Shown piece after piece: positions 10,365-21,002 of a stretch of DNA of 64,000 bases. Under the pieces are notes generated by a model. The model did no database searches and was not told the origin of the DNA. It worked only from the letters and a program-made list of their open reading frames with translations. Source of the DNA: an uncultured Collinsella sp. (GTDB lineage: Bacteria; Actinomycetota; Coriobacteriia; Coriobacteriales; Coriobacteriaceae). Positions within the stretch are counted from its first letter, which is position 1. Each line of letters starts with the position of its first letter. Location: contig CALDBJ010000127.1 of the NCBI GenBank assembly GCA_937937835.1, forward strand, positions 1 to 64,000, in the 5' to 3' direction. A program made the position numbers and the translations under genes.

Positions 10365-11735
10365 TTACGCCACGCCGTCGCGGGCGAGCTCCTCGGCCAG
10401 CGCCTCGGCCGGCATTGCCATAATCGTGTCGAGCTCGGCGTCCACCTCGGGAATATGCTTCACCTTGAGCTTGCGCACCAGATCGCCACGGCACATCACG
10501 TGCATCGGCTCACGCAGGGCGCACGGGTCATCGAGCGGGTTCTTGCGCGTCACCAAAATGTCGGCGGCCTTACCGCACTCGATTGTGCCGGTCTCGCCGC
10601 CCAGCCCCAGTAGCTCGGCATTGACTTGCGTGGCCGTATGCAGCGCGAAGGCGTTGCTCACGCCGACATACTTGGCAAAATAGGCCACTTCACGCCACAT
10701 GTCATACTGCGTCACAAACGGGCAGCTCGAATCTGTGCCAAGGCCCACCTTAACGCCAGCTTCCAGTGCGGCACGAGCGCTCTCGATAATGCCCGAGCAC
10801 ACGATATCGCCGTTCTTCTTTTGCGTATCGGTCGAATGGGTCTTTTCCGGGTCGAGCAATACAAACGGCAGCGCCGGGCTGATGGTGCAGGTCACGCTGG
10901 GCGCACGTCCCTCGAGCTGCGTGCCCGCGGCGCCGCGGTACAGTTCCAAGATCTCAGGAGTCATCGGGGCACCGTGCTCGATTGTGTCAACGCCGGCCTC
11001 AAGCGCGGCCTTCACGCCTTCGGTGCTCTCGACATGGGCCATAACCGGCAGGCCCACCTCGTGCGCAGCCTTGCACGCCGCCGCGGCAACCTCCACCGGC
11101 ATACGCAGCACGCCCGGCTCGCCCACCTCGGTCGCGTCGAACACGCCGCCCGTCACGAACAGCTTAATGACGTCGGCACCGCGCGCATACAGGTCGCGCA
11201 CCTGTTCGACTGCCTCGGCGGGGGTATTTGCGACCTGCGCGAACAGCCCCGCGCCGTGGCCACCCGGCACCGTGACGCCCGTTCCCGGCGCCACCAGGCG
11301 AGGACCTCGATACTTGCCGGCATCGATAGCATCGCGCACGGCCAGATCGGCAAACAGCGGGTCGCCCGCACCGCGCACCGTAGTCACGCCACTTGCCAGT
11401 TGTTGTTGGGCGCTGCCCTTAAGAATATGGCGCACGATGGCGCGCCCCACGGGATTATCGAGCTTCTTCATCAGCGCGCCCGCATCGCCCGCCGAAACCG
11501 GCTTGCCCGAACCGCACAGATGCACATGCATATTGATGAGACCGGGCATGAGATACGCACCCGCCAGGTCGATAACCTCGGCACCCGCAGGCGCCTGCGC
11601 CACAGCACTCGGCCCCATCCACGTGATGACACCGCGCTCAACAGTCACGGCTATATCGGGTTGCGGCTCCATATGCTCCGAACCATCCAGAATGGTCGCA
11701 TTGATAAACAACGTAGAACGATCGGCAGACGCCAT
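10365..11735 (-). CDS. Amidohydrolase family protein (imidazolonepropionase/prolidase-like)
   Basis: Metal-dependent hydrolase of 456 aa with a complete amidohydrolase signature: HVH (70-72) in INMHVHLCG, an IKLFVTGG Lys that could be carbamylated, later His residues in MAHVEST and IEHGAPM, and the catalytic Asp in LGTDSS. The N- and C-terminal beta-sandwich halves (TILDGSE; GKAADILVTRKNPL) are present. This subgroup includes imidazolonepropionase-like and Xaa-Pro dipeptidase-like enzymes; the substrate cannot be deduced. GGAGGAG lies 7 nt before ATG 11735; an ATG at 11768 is in frame but lacks a site. Confidence 0.88.
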   Translation of the reverse strand: MASADRSTLFINATILDGSEHMEPQPDIAVTVERGVITWMGPSAVAQAPAGAEVIDLAGAYLMPGLINMHVHLCGSGKPVSAGDAGALMKKLDNPVGRAIVRHILKGSAQQQLASGVTTVRGAGDPLFADLAVRDAIDAGKYRGPRLVAPGTGVTVPGGHGAGLFAQVANTPAEAVEQVRDLYARGADVIKLFVTGGVFDATEVGEPGVLRMPVEVAAAACKAAHEVGLPVMAHVESTEGVKAALEAGVDTIEHGAPMTPEILELYRGAAGTQLEGRAPSVTCTISPALPFVLLDPEKTHSTDTQKKNGDIVCSGIIESARAALEAGVKVGLGTDSSCPFVTQYDMWREVAYFAKYVGVSNAFALHTATQVNAELLGLGGETGTIECGKAADILVTRKNPLDDPCALREPMHVMCRGDLVRKLKVKHIPEVDAELDTIMAMPAEALAEELARDGVA

Positions 11736-11883
11736 ATCGAGCTCCTCCCTCGCAATTAACTTGAACATTTGTCCATTATCACCTAATGCAGCGAACTAAA
11801 GTCAAACATATCGGTTAACGGAGGGAAGAGGGGATGTGGGGGACGGAATACGTTGCAGTCCCACCCCAGCAACATCAGGGGAA

Positions 11884-11942
11884 TGTCTCGATCTGTAACA
11901 GGTACAGGGTTATTGGGCCCCCTGATGTTACAGATCGAGACA
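11884..11942. repeat. Family 1 palindrome, copy d
   Basis: Arms TGTCTCGATCTGTAACAG and GTTACAGATCGAGACA are fully complementary. It lies 8 nt beyond the stop of the DUF559-like gene (minus strand). Confidence 0.85.
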
Positions 11943-11949
11943 AAACCTC

Positions 11950-13020
11950 TCAGCGCCCATACCACTGACGTCTCCACTCCTCAGCCAAATCGGGCCGTCG
12001 CGGAATACCCGCCAACCTCATCTTTTCAGCCAGCTTCCCCGGGTTCTTGAGTTCATCAAACGTAAACCGAAGCACCTTGTGCCCGAGCATCGTCAGATGG
12101 GACTCTCGCTGACGTTCTGCCACGAATGGGTCGACCGACTCCCGACCCTCGCCGTTCTGCAAGGTGTACTTCCCCTTTCCGTCGAGCTCGCCGATGACAC
12201 ACGTCCCGTCCATGAGCCGCCAAAAATAGTCGACGCGAAACGCCTGGCTCGGATCGAGCGGGTCGCGAAACTCCACCTGCAGCTCCGGAACTGGAAAGCC
12301 GTACGCAATAAAGAACGCTCGGAACCGAGACTCGCCGCCGTTTTCGGACAGCCCGTCCGCATACGACGCAATCACCTGTGCCCTGCGATACCCTCGCCTG
12401 CCCTCGCAATCGGCGCGGAGGCGCTCGCACAAATCCCAACGTGATACGCCTTTCGCCCGCAGTGCAGAATCGGCAATCGCCAACCCGTAGGAGAACGGCG
12501 CACGCAGTAAGCAATCCTCCACCGTGCGCCAAAACGACGTCACCTGCACGCCGTCGGCTTGTTCAAGTGCACCCGCCGCCTGCGGACGCAACAGCCGACA
12601 TCCTGCACTCAGCGGCACCGAGCAACCCGTCTTAACAAGATATCGTGGCCCGAGCAGATCATTCGGCACCTCCAGACCCCACAAAAGCGCCGCGTCATAG
12701 CCCCAAAACGCCCAATCGGGATGAAACTCCGCAAGCCCTTTGATAGTCCTTAGCGCTCGCTCCGCCGGCGTCAATGCATCCCAATCATGCTGAAAACAGA
12801 ACAGGTACGGCTCGGGCTCCGCGATATCGTCGGTTCCAACATGGCGTCGCAGCCACATGAGCTCGGTATTGTCATGCGTTGCGAGCAGCGCACCTTGCTT
12901 GGCCGTCTCCGTGAGCCGCGCGAGCATCCTATTCCGCGCCAACGTGTTGCGAGTCGCATGTTTGTGTTTGAGAACGGTATTAGACACTTTCATCACCACC
13001 ACGTCAGACAAATGGACCAT
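11950..13020 (-). CDS. AbiEi-like protein with C-terminal DUF559/Vsr-like nuclease fold
   Basis: About 356 aa. The N-terminal half (ARLTETAKQGALLATHDNT; SVPLSAGCRLL) resembles the winged-helix antitoxin-type region called AbiEi in actinobacterial proteins; the C-terminal 130 residues fit the DUF559 (Vsr-like PD-(D/E)xK) fold: FRVDYFWR, CVIGELDGKGKY, then RESHLTMLGHKVLRFTFDEL. Asp, Glu and Lys of the putative nuclease site are present. No AbiEii-type toxin gene is adjacent, so function as a TA antitoxin is not supported here. Start is uncertain: GGAGG is 11 nt before ATG 13020 and 5 nt before GTG 13026. It is one of the few genes here ending in TGA. A four-unit palindrome array lies directly upstream. 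Confidence 0.75.
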   Translation of the reverse strand: MVHLSDVVVMKVSNTVLKHKHATRNTLARNRMLARLTETAKQGALLATHDNTELMWLRRHVGTDDIAEPEPYLFCFQHDWDALTPAERALRTIKGLAEFHPDWAFWGYDAALLWGLEVPNDLLGPRYLVKTGCSVPLSAGCRLLRPQAAGALEQADGVQVTSFWRTVEDCLLRAPFSYGLAIADSALRAKGVSRWDLCERLRADCEGRRGYRRAQVIASYADGLSENGGESRFRAFFIAYGFPVPELQVEFRDPLDPSQAFRVDYFWRLMDGTCVIGELDGKGKYTLQNGEGRESVDPFVAERQRESHLTMLGHKVLRFTFDELKNPGKLAEKMRLAGIPRRPDLAEEWRRQWYGR

Positions 13021-13378
13021 CGTCACCGTTGCCTCCGCTGACAAATGTCTTGATCTGTAACAGGAAGACAGTCTTTGAGCCTCTAGTTGTTACAGAACAA
13101 GATCTTTCGGCAGCCGCCAACCTTTGTCTCAATCTGTAACAGGTAGGTCGAATTTGGGCCTGTAGATGTTACAGATTGAGACATTCCCCCAACCAGGTGC
13201 CAAACGTCTCGGTCTGTAACAGTTAGACGTTCTCCAGGCCCCCAAACGTTACAGATTTAGACAAACCAGCGGCACCCAAGCGTTCGTCTCGATCTGTAAC
13301 AGGTAGACCGGTTTTTTGTCCCTAAACGTTACAGATCGAGACAAATAGACACGCGGCGGCGCTGCGACAGCCCATCCC
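13021..13378. other. Intergenic region made mostly of palindromes
   Basis: Almost all of this 358-nt gap is the first family 1 array. No coding region or obvious promoter is seen outside it. Confidence 0.7.
13046..13343. repeat. Family 1 array 1: four palindromes, ~80-nt period
   Basis: Copies e (13046-13102), f (13125-13183), g (13206-13263) and h (13285-13343) start 79, 81 and 79 nt apart. Each has arms of the TCTCGATCTGTAACAG type and a variable ~22-nt centre; the ~22-nt spacers between copies differ in sequence. In f both arms carry the A/T variant (TCTCAATC with GATTGAGA), in h both carry G/C. Confidence 0.92.
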
Positions 13379-14086
13379 CTACTCCCAGTCCTGCTCGTAG
13401 ATGTTGAGGGACTTTACGTAGCGCCCCTGGGCGCCCATGATGTCGCGGACCAGGCGCAAAAAGAAGCTGATGCACGAGGTGTCAAAGCCGTCCTGCAGGT
13501 CCTCCGGATGCACCTCACCCGGCCCATCGACCGCCGTATCACTCAGGCGCGCGATGTCATACAGATAGAGCTGCCCCGCCGTCAGCCAGACATCGTCGAC
13601 GCACGAGAGCCGCACCGCGATCGCACCATCGTTCCAGTGCTCTTTTTGCACGATATGTGGGTCGTAGACATCAAAGCGACGGTCGGTGCGCGTGTCCTTC
13701 AGCGCGACCATACCAGTCGCAGGATCCTTGTCCAAAATGCCAAAGCGCGAGAAATACTGCGTGTCGCGTACCTGCTCGAGCCGCTTGAGCGAGGCAGGCG
13801 AAAGCGATGCCGGCGGCTCGTCAACATACAGCTCGAGCAGCGTCTTGCCATGGCGATAGGGGCGCTCGAAGAGCAGCCAATCGGTAAATGCCATGTTGTA
13901 GGCCATGATTTCGTTTTGCGAAGGCTCGGTGCAATAGCTGAGCCACGGGTCGACAATGATCTCGAACTGTTCACGCGCCGGCTCCAAAAACTGGAACTTC
14001 CGCAGCATCCAAAAATGGGCCATGTCGGCAATATCGTTGCCGACGGCTTCGGCCAGCTGCGCTCGATCTAAAGCGTAATCAGTCAT
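13379..14086 (-). CDS. Conserved-looking hypothetical protein
   Basis: I do not recognise this 235-aa protein. It is acidic and aromatic-rich (FWMLRKFQFLEP; NMAFTDWLLFERPY; HWNDGAIAVRLSC; FFLRLVRDIMG), with no signal peptide, membrane helix or Cys cluster, so it is probably a soluble cytoplasmic protein. GGAGG sits 5 nt before ATG 14086. Codon use matches the neighbours. It stands alone between palindrome array 1 and the gltD 3' region. Confidence 0.75.
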   Translation of the reverse strand: MTDYALDRAQLAEAVGNDIADMAHFWMLRKFQFLEPAREQFEIIVDPWLSYCTEPSQNEIMAYNMAFTDWLLFERPYRHGKTLLELYVDEPPASLSPASLKRLEQVRDTQYFSRFGILDKDPATGMVALKDTRTDRRFDVYDPHIVQKEHWNDGAIAVRLSCVDDVWLTAGQLYLYDIARLSDTAVDGPGEVHPEDLQDGFDTSCISFFLRLVRDIMGAQGRYVKSLNIYEQDWE

Positions 14087-14438
14087 GGCATCCTCCTCAA
14101 ACTGATGGACCTCAATTTGAGCTTACGAGGAGGGTGGGCAGCCACGACCAGCGCGGGCAAAATAGGCCTCCGGCTGCAAACCAGATGCTGACCAAACACT
14201 TGACGAAAAGCTTGACCGAAAATGCGCACTGGAACAAAACCGCAGGTAAACATAGACGGCCAATCCGCCCTATTGAGCCAAGCGCCCCCGGCCACCACAG
14301 AAACAGCAGAGCACCACAGCTCAAGAAGACGCCGAATGGACACTCGCGCGTCGACAAACGAACGAACCGCTCGCAAAGAGTGTCCCCAACGACTAGACAA
14401 AAATGACCAGTCATTGGGGACGTTCTTAAATGACTACT
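14087..14438. other. 352-nt gap without a gene
   Basis: Contains a family 3 palindrome at 14382-14421. Open frames of about 90-105 codons exist on both strands but lack ribosome binding sites, and the sequence is AT-richer than the genes, so I see no gene. Confidence 0.5.
14382..14421. repeat. Family 3 palindrome after gltD
   Basis: Arms GTCCCCAACGACT and AGTCATTGGGGAC. On the minus strand the element begins with TAGTCATTTAAGAACGTCCC just 2 nt after the gltD stop. Confidence 0.7.
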
Positions 14439-15920
<1,482 letters not shown>

Positions 15921-15925
15921 GGCAC

Positions 15926-18900
15926 TTACGCCTCCTTCTTGGTCGAAGCAACAGAGCTGGCGGCGGCGGGCACAGCGCCAGCGACACCACCCGCCACATC
16001 AAAGCGAGCGACATCGGCGGCGTCGGCGCGACCGGTCACAATGTCAAACGTCAGCTCCTCGGCCTGCGCATGCGTCTTGCCGACGGCCTCGGCGGCGGCG
16101 ACAATCGCCAGCACGCGCTCGTACTCGGTCGGAATGACCTTCACAAAGCGCTTGCTCATCGTCTCAAAGCTGTAGAGCAGCTTAATGCCGCGCGGGCTCT
16201 GCGTCGCGTCCACGTGCTCCTGGATGAGCTCGCGAATCTGCGCCAGCTCGCCGGCAGTCGGGGCTTTAAGCTCAACGCTCTCGTGGTTCACACGGGCATC
16301 GAGCGTGCCGTACTGGTCAAAGACATAGGCCACGCCACCCGTCATGCCGGCGGCGAAGTTCTGCCCGACCTCGCCCAGGATGAGCGCCAGACCGCCCGTC
16401 ATGTACTCGCAGCCATGGTTGCCGCAGCCCTCGACCACCACCGTGGCACCGGAGTTGCGTACGGCGAAACGCTGGCCGGCAAGGCCGTTAATGAAGCCGC
16501 GACCGCTCGTAGCGCCAAAGAACGCAACGTTGCCCACGATGATGTTCTCGTCGAACTTGTAGGTCGCATGCGGGTTGGGGCGCACCGACACCTCGCCGCC
16601 CGAAAGGCCCTTGCCAAAGTAGTCGTTGGCGTCGCCGCACACGTTGAGCGTAATGCCGCGCGGCAGGAAGGCGCCAAAGCTCTGACCGGCCGAACCATCG
16701 CAATCGATGGTGATGGAGCCGGCGGGCAGGCCCTCGGGATGCGCCTTGGTCACCGCGTTGCCCAAGATGGTGCCCACGCAGCGGTTGACGTTGGCGATAT
16801 CGGCGCGGAAGCGAATCGGACGCAGGTGCGCACGGGCATCGGCCGTATAGGGCACAAACAACGTGGAGTCGAGCGTCTTGTCGAGCTCGCTGTCCGCGGC
16901 CATCTGCGGCAGGAAGTGGCGACCGTCGGCACCCGGGATATGGGCACCAAACTCACAGGTCGCGCTTGCCAGCACGGGCGACAGATCGAGCAGGTTGGCC
17001 TTGCGGTTGCCCGGGACCTCGATCTGGCGTAAGCACTCGGGATGGCCGACCATCTCGTCGACGGTGCGGAAGCCCAGGCTCGCCATGACCTCGCGCAGCT
17101 GCTCGGCAACAAAGAGCATAAAGTGCTCAACGTGCTCGGGCTTGCCGCGGAAGCCGCGACGCAGGCGGCAGTTTTGCGTAGCGATGCCGGCCGGGCAGGT
17201 GTCCTGCTGGCAGTCGCGCTGCATGAGGCAGCCCATGGAGATGAGCGGCATGGTCGCAAAAGCAAACTCCTCGGCACCCAGCAGGCAGGCGACGGCGACA
17301 TCGGTGCCGTCCATGAGCTTGCCGTCGGCCTCGAGCACCACGCGTGAGCGCAGGCCGTTTTGCAGCAGCGTCTGCTGGGCCTCGGCAAGGCCAAGCTCCA
17401 GCGGCAGACCCGCATGCCAGATAGAGTCGCGCGCAGCGGCACCCGAGCCGCCATTGTGACCGCTGATCAAGATCTTGTCGGCAGCACCCTTGGCCACACC
17501 GGTGGCGATGGTGCCGACGCCGGCCTCGCTGACCAGCTTGACCGACACGCGCGCGCCGGGGTTGGCGTTCTTAAGGTCAAAGATCAGCTCTGCCAGATCC
17601 TCGATAGAGTAAATATCGTGGTGCGGCGGAGGCGAAATCAGGCCGATGCCGGGCGTGGACTGACGGACCTCGGCGATCCAGGGGTAGACCTTCTTACCGG
17701 GCAGGTGGCCACCCTCGCCGGGCTTGGCGCCCTGGGCCATCTTGATCTGAATCTCGAAGGCACTGCACAGATAGCGGCTCGTCACGCCAAAGCGCGCACT
17801 TGCCACCTGCTTGATCGCGGAGTTCTTGGAGTCACCGTTAGCCAGCGGGGTCTCGCGACGCGGATCCTCACCGCCCTCGCCGGAGTTGGAACGGCCGTGC
17901 AGACGGTTCATGGCGATGGCCATGCACTCGTGTGCCTCTTTGCTGATGGAGCCATACGACATGGCGCCGGTGTTAAAGCGGCGGACGATGTTGCGCGCGG
18001 GCTCGACCTCGTCGAGTGCCACCGGAGTGCGGCCGCTGGCATCAAAGTCGAGCAAGTCGCGCAGGCGCACGGCCCGGCCGGTGCGGTGCAGGCGGGCGCT
18101 GTACTCCTTAAAGGTGTCGTAGCTGTCCTCACGGCAGGCGGTCTGCAGCAAGTAGACGGTCTGAGGGTCGATCAGGTGATCCTCGCCGCCGAGCGGGCGC
18201 CACTTGGTCAGGCCCAGTGTGGGCAGCTGATCGGGAGCCGGACTCTTAAGGATAGCGAGCGCGGCGTCGTAGCGCTCATTCTGCTCGCGCTCGACGTCCT
18301 CGACACCCATACCGCCCACACGGCTCACCGTGCCGGCGAAGTACGCGTTGACGAACTCCGGCGTAAAGCCCACGGCCTCGAAGATCTGCGCCGAATGGTA
18401 GCTCTGCACCGTGGAGATGCCCATCTTGGACATGATGGAGACGATGCCCGCCGTCGCGGCCTTGTTGTAGTTGGCAATGCCCCGCTCGGCCGTCACGTCC
18501 AGGTCGCCGCGCGCCGCCAGATCGCGGATGCACACATGTGCGTTGTACGGATAGATGCCGCTCGAGGAGTAGCCCACCAGTGCCGCAAAGTCGTGCGGAG
18601 ACACGGCATCGCCGCACTCCACCACGATATCGGCAAAGGTGCGCACGCCAGCGCGGATCAGGTGATTGTGCACGCAGCCCACGGCGAGCAGCGACGGCAC
18701 GGGCACCTCGCCCGCAGCGGCACGATCGCTCAGCACCACGATGTTCACGCCGTCGCGGACCGCAGCCTCAACGTCCTCGGCAAGCTGCTTGAGCGCAGCC
18801 TGCAGTGCGCCCTCGCCGGCGTCGCGGCGGTAGACGGCACGGAAGCGGCGAGTCTTAAAGCCCACGCGGTCGATGGCGCAGATGCGGTCAAACTCCTCCT

Positions 18901-20623
18901 CGTTGAGCAACGGACGCTCCAAGCGCACCAGCTGGCAGGCCGTACGGGAGTCCTCGAGCAGGTTACCGTGGTTGCCCAGGTAGAGCGTGGTCGAGGTGAC
19001 CATATGCTCGCGTAGGGCGTCGATCGGCGGGTTCGTGACCTGAGCGAACAGCTGATAGAAGTAGTCAAAGAACGAGCGCGTCTTCTTGGACAGGCAGGCC
19101 AGCGGCGCGTCGATGCCCATCGAGGCGAGCGGCGCCTTGCCCTGCTGGGCCATGGGACGCACGACCTCGTCGACGTCATCCCAGTGGTAGCCGAGCTTGG
19201 CCATGCGCACGGCGGCGGGCACCTCGGCGTCCTCGGCGGGCGTTGCCGCAACGGGCTCATCGAGCGCGTCAACGGTCAGCGTCTCCTCGGCAATCCAGTC
19301 GCGGTAGGGCTTTTCCTTGGCGTAACGGGCGCGCAGCTCATCGTTGTAGATCACGCGGCCGCGGGCAAAATCGACCTCGAGCATCTGGCCCGGCCCCAGA
19401 CAGCCGCTCGTCAGGATGTTCTCGGGGCTCACCTCGATGGTGCCCACCTCGCTTGCCAGCATAAAGCGACCGTCGCGCGTCACATAGTAGCGGGCGGGAC
19501 GCAGGCCGTTACGGTCGAGGGCGGCACCCAGCGTGCGACCGTCGGTAAAGGCGATGGCCGCCGGGCCGTCCCACGGCTCCATGAGCATGGACTGGTAGGC
19601 GTCGTAGGCGCGGCGTTCCTCGCTCAGACTGTCGTTGTGGTCCCACGGCTCGGGCAGCAGCATGGACGCGGCACGCGTGAGCGGGCGACCGTTCATGACC
19701 AAGAACTCGAGCACGTTGTCCAGAATCGCGGAGTCGGAACCCTCGCGGTTGATGATGGGCATCACACGCTCAAGATCGTGCTGCAACACGGGACTGTACA
19801 GGTTGGGTTCGCGGGCGCGAATCCAGTTGACGTTGCCCTTGAGGGTGTTGATCTCGCCGTTGTGGATGATAAAGCGGTTGGGGTGCGCGCGCTCCCAGCT
19901 GGGCGTGGTGTTGGTGGAGTAGCGTGAGTGGACGAGCGCCACGGCCGTCTTGACGGCGGCATCGTTGAGATCGATGAAGAAGCGACGCATCTGCGTGGCG
20001 ACGAGCATGCCCTTGTACACGATAGTACGCGAGCTCATGGAGCACACGTAGAAGATCTTATCGCGCAGGGCAAACTCGGCGTCGGCCTTCTTTTCGATGG
20101 TGCGGCGACACACGTACAGACGGCGCTCAAAGGCGTCGCCCGCCGGCGTGTCGTCCGGACGACCCAGGAAGGCCTGCAGGATAGTGGGCATACAGGCGCG
20201 GGCCGTCTCGCCCAGGTCGTGCGGGTCGACCGGCACCTCGCGCCAAAAGAGCAGCGGCACGCCGGCCTCGGCGCAGCCCTCCTCAAACACGCGGCGGGCA
20301 TCCTCTACGCCCTTGTCGTCCTGCGGGAAGAACAGCATGGCCACGCCATAGTCGCCCTCTGCCGGCAGGATCTGGCCGCACTTTTGAGCCTCTTTACGGA
20401 AAAAGTGGTGCGGAACCTGGAACAGGATGCCAGCACCGTCACCGGTATTCTTCTCAAGTCCCGTGCCGCCGCGGTGCTCCAAGTTGACCAGAATGGACAG
20501 CGCATCGTCCAGAATCTGGTGATGGCGCTCACCGTTGATATCGGCAAGCGCGCCGATGCCACATGCATCGTGATCGAATTCGGGGCGATAAAGGCCCTGC
20601 TGCTGAGCGGAATCTGCCTGCAT
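15926..20623 (-). CDS. gltB: Glutamate synthase large subunit
   Basis: Large subunit of glutamate synthase, 1565 aa. The class II glutaminase domain begins at the nucleophile Cys21 in HDACGIG, implying removal of a 20-residue propeptide. The central and FMN-binding synthase domains follow (GEGGEDPRR; LPGKKVYPWIAEVRQSTPG; SGHNGGSGAAARDS), then a 3Fe-4S motif CLMQRDCQQDTCPAGIATQ and the C-terminal GltB beta-helix with G-x-x-x-G repeats (GCGNHGCEYMTGG). All expected domains are present. GGGGAGG lies before ATG 20623. It leads the operon, 5 nt ahead of gltD, and provides ammonia assimilation with glutamine synthetase. Confidence 0.97.
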   Translation of the reverse strand: MQADSAQQQGLYRPEFDHDACGIGALADINGERHHQILDDALSILVNLEHRGGTGLEKNTGDGAGILFQVPHHFFRKEAQKCGQILPAEGDYGVAMLFFPQDDKGVEDARRVFEEGCAEAGVPLLFWREVPVDPHDLGETARACMPTILQAFLGRPDDTPAGDAFERRLYVCRRTIEKKADAEFALRDKIFYVCSMSSRTIVYKGMLVATQMRRFFIDLNDAAVKTAVALVHSRYSTNTTPSWERAHPNRFIIHNGEINTLKGNVNWIRAREPNLYSPVLQHDLERVMPIINREGSDSAILDNVLEFLVMNGRPLTRAASMLLPEPWDHNDSLSEERRAYDAYQSMLMEPWDGPAAIAFTDGRTLGAALDRNGLRPARYYVTRDGRFMLASEVGTIEVSPENILTSGCLGPGQMLEVDFARGRVIYNDELRARYAKEKPYRDWIAEETLTVDALDEPVAATPAEDAEVPAAVRMAKLGYHWDDVDEVVRPMAQQGKAPLASMGIDAPLACLSKKTRSFFDYFYQLFAQVTNPPIDALREHMVTSTTLYLGNHGNLLEDSRTACQLVRLERPLLNEEEFDRICAIDRVGFKTRRFRAVYRRDAGEGALQAALKQLAEDVEAAVRDGVNIVVLSDRAAAGEVPVPSLLAVGCVHNHLIRAGVRTFADIVVECGDAVSPHDFAALVGYSSSGIYPYNAHVCIRDLAARGDLDVTAERGIANYNKAATAGIVSIMSKMGISTVQSYHSAQIFEAVGFTPEFVNAYFAGTVSRVGGMGVEDVEREQNERYDAALAILKSPAPDQLPTLGLTKWRPLGGEDHLIDPQTVYLLQTACREDSYDTFKEYSARLHRTGRAVRLRDLLDFDASGRTPVALDEVEPARNIVRRFNTGAMSYGSISKEAHECMAIAMNRLHGRSNSGEGGEDPRRETPLANGDSKNSAIKQVASARFGVTSRYLCSAFEIQIKMAQGAKPGEGGHLPGKKVYPWIAEVRQSTPGIGLISPPPHHDIYSIEDLAELIFDLKNANPGARVSVKLVSEAGVGTIATGVAKGAADKILISGHNGGSGAAARDSIWHAGLPLELGLAEAQQTLLQNGLRSRVVLEADGKLMDGTDVAVACLLGAEEFAFATMPLISMGCLMQRDCQQDTCPAGIATQNCRLRRGFRGKPEHVEHFMLFVAEQLREVMASLGFRTVDEMVGHPECLRQIEVPGNRKANLLDLSPVLASATCEFGAHIPGADGRHFLPQMAADSELDKTLDSTLFVPYTADARAHLRPIRFRADIANVNRCVGTILGNAVTKAHPEGLPAGSITIDCDGSAGQSFGAFLPRGITLNVCGDANDYFGKGLSGGEVSVRPNPHATYKFDENIIVGNVAFFGATSGRGFINGLAGQRFAVRNSGATVVVEGCGNHGCEYMTGGLALILGEVGQNFAAGMTGGVAYVFDQYGTLDARVNHESVELKAPTAGELAQIRELIQEHVDATQSPRGIKLLYSFETMSKRFVKVIPTEYERVLAIVAAAEAVGKTHAQAEELTFDIVTGRADAADVARFDVAGGVAGAVPAAASSVASTKKEA

Positions 20624-21002
20624 CGCGATCCTCCCCTAGACATTTAGACAGTCAGTTGAATAGGCATACTAGGAGCATCGCCGGCCCGTTGTGTTTCCCG
20701 CCCGTTTCGAAACAATCGCGTAACGCGCGCCCTACGAGTGGACACCGCCGACCTCAAGGACGACAACAAGGCGCCCAAGTTCGACCTGTAAGCTCACCGC
20801 TTCAAACATCTCAATCTGTAACAGTAAGACCCAATTTCCATCCCTAGTTGTTACAGATCAAGACATTTCAGCAATCCCCTTTCACCATCCTATTCAAATA
20901 CAACAATTTTGTTAGTCTTGGTTAACTTCTGAGCCTAAAACGGGTATCCTTTGCGGCGTCAAACAAACGGCACGCATGCCGTGCCACATTAAGGAGGCCC
21001 CT
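20624..21002. other. 379-nt divergent region gltB / gpmA
   Basis: Must hold promoters for gltBD (-) and gpmA (+), though no strong consensus pair is visible. Family 1 copy i lies at 20806. The in-frame string ending PKFDL-stop at 20738-20791 looks faintly coding but has no start or binding site. Confidence 0.5.
20806..20865. repeat. Family 1 palindrome, copy i
   Basis: Arms CATCTCAATCTGTAACAG and GTTACAGATCAAGACAT, one mismatched pair in the outer arm. Confidence 0.85.

Noticed and set aside
13046..13343. Possible CRISPR array
   Set aside because: Repeats alternate in orientation, half-sites are only ~17 nt, and no cas genes occur in the window.
14087..14438. Open frames of 90-105 codons between the unknown gene and gltD
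   Set aside because: No ribosome binding sites, unlike codon use of neighbours, and they run across a palindrome.
17360..19015. Long open frames opposite gltB
   Set aside because: His/Arg/Ala-rich shadow translations of the gltB strand without start signals or recognisable domains.
20720..20791. Possible gene remnant ending PKFDL-stop upstream of gpmA
   Set aside because: Only about 24 coding-looking codons, no start or related gene nearby; too little to call a pseudogene.
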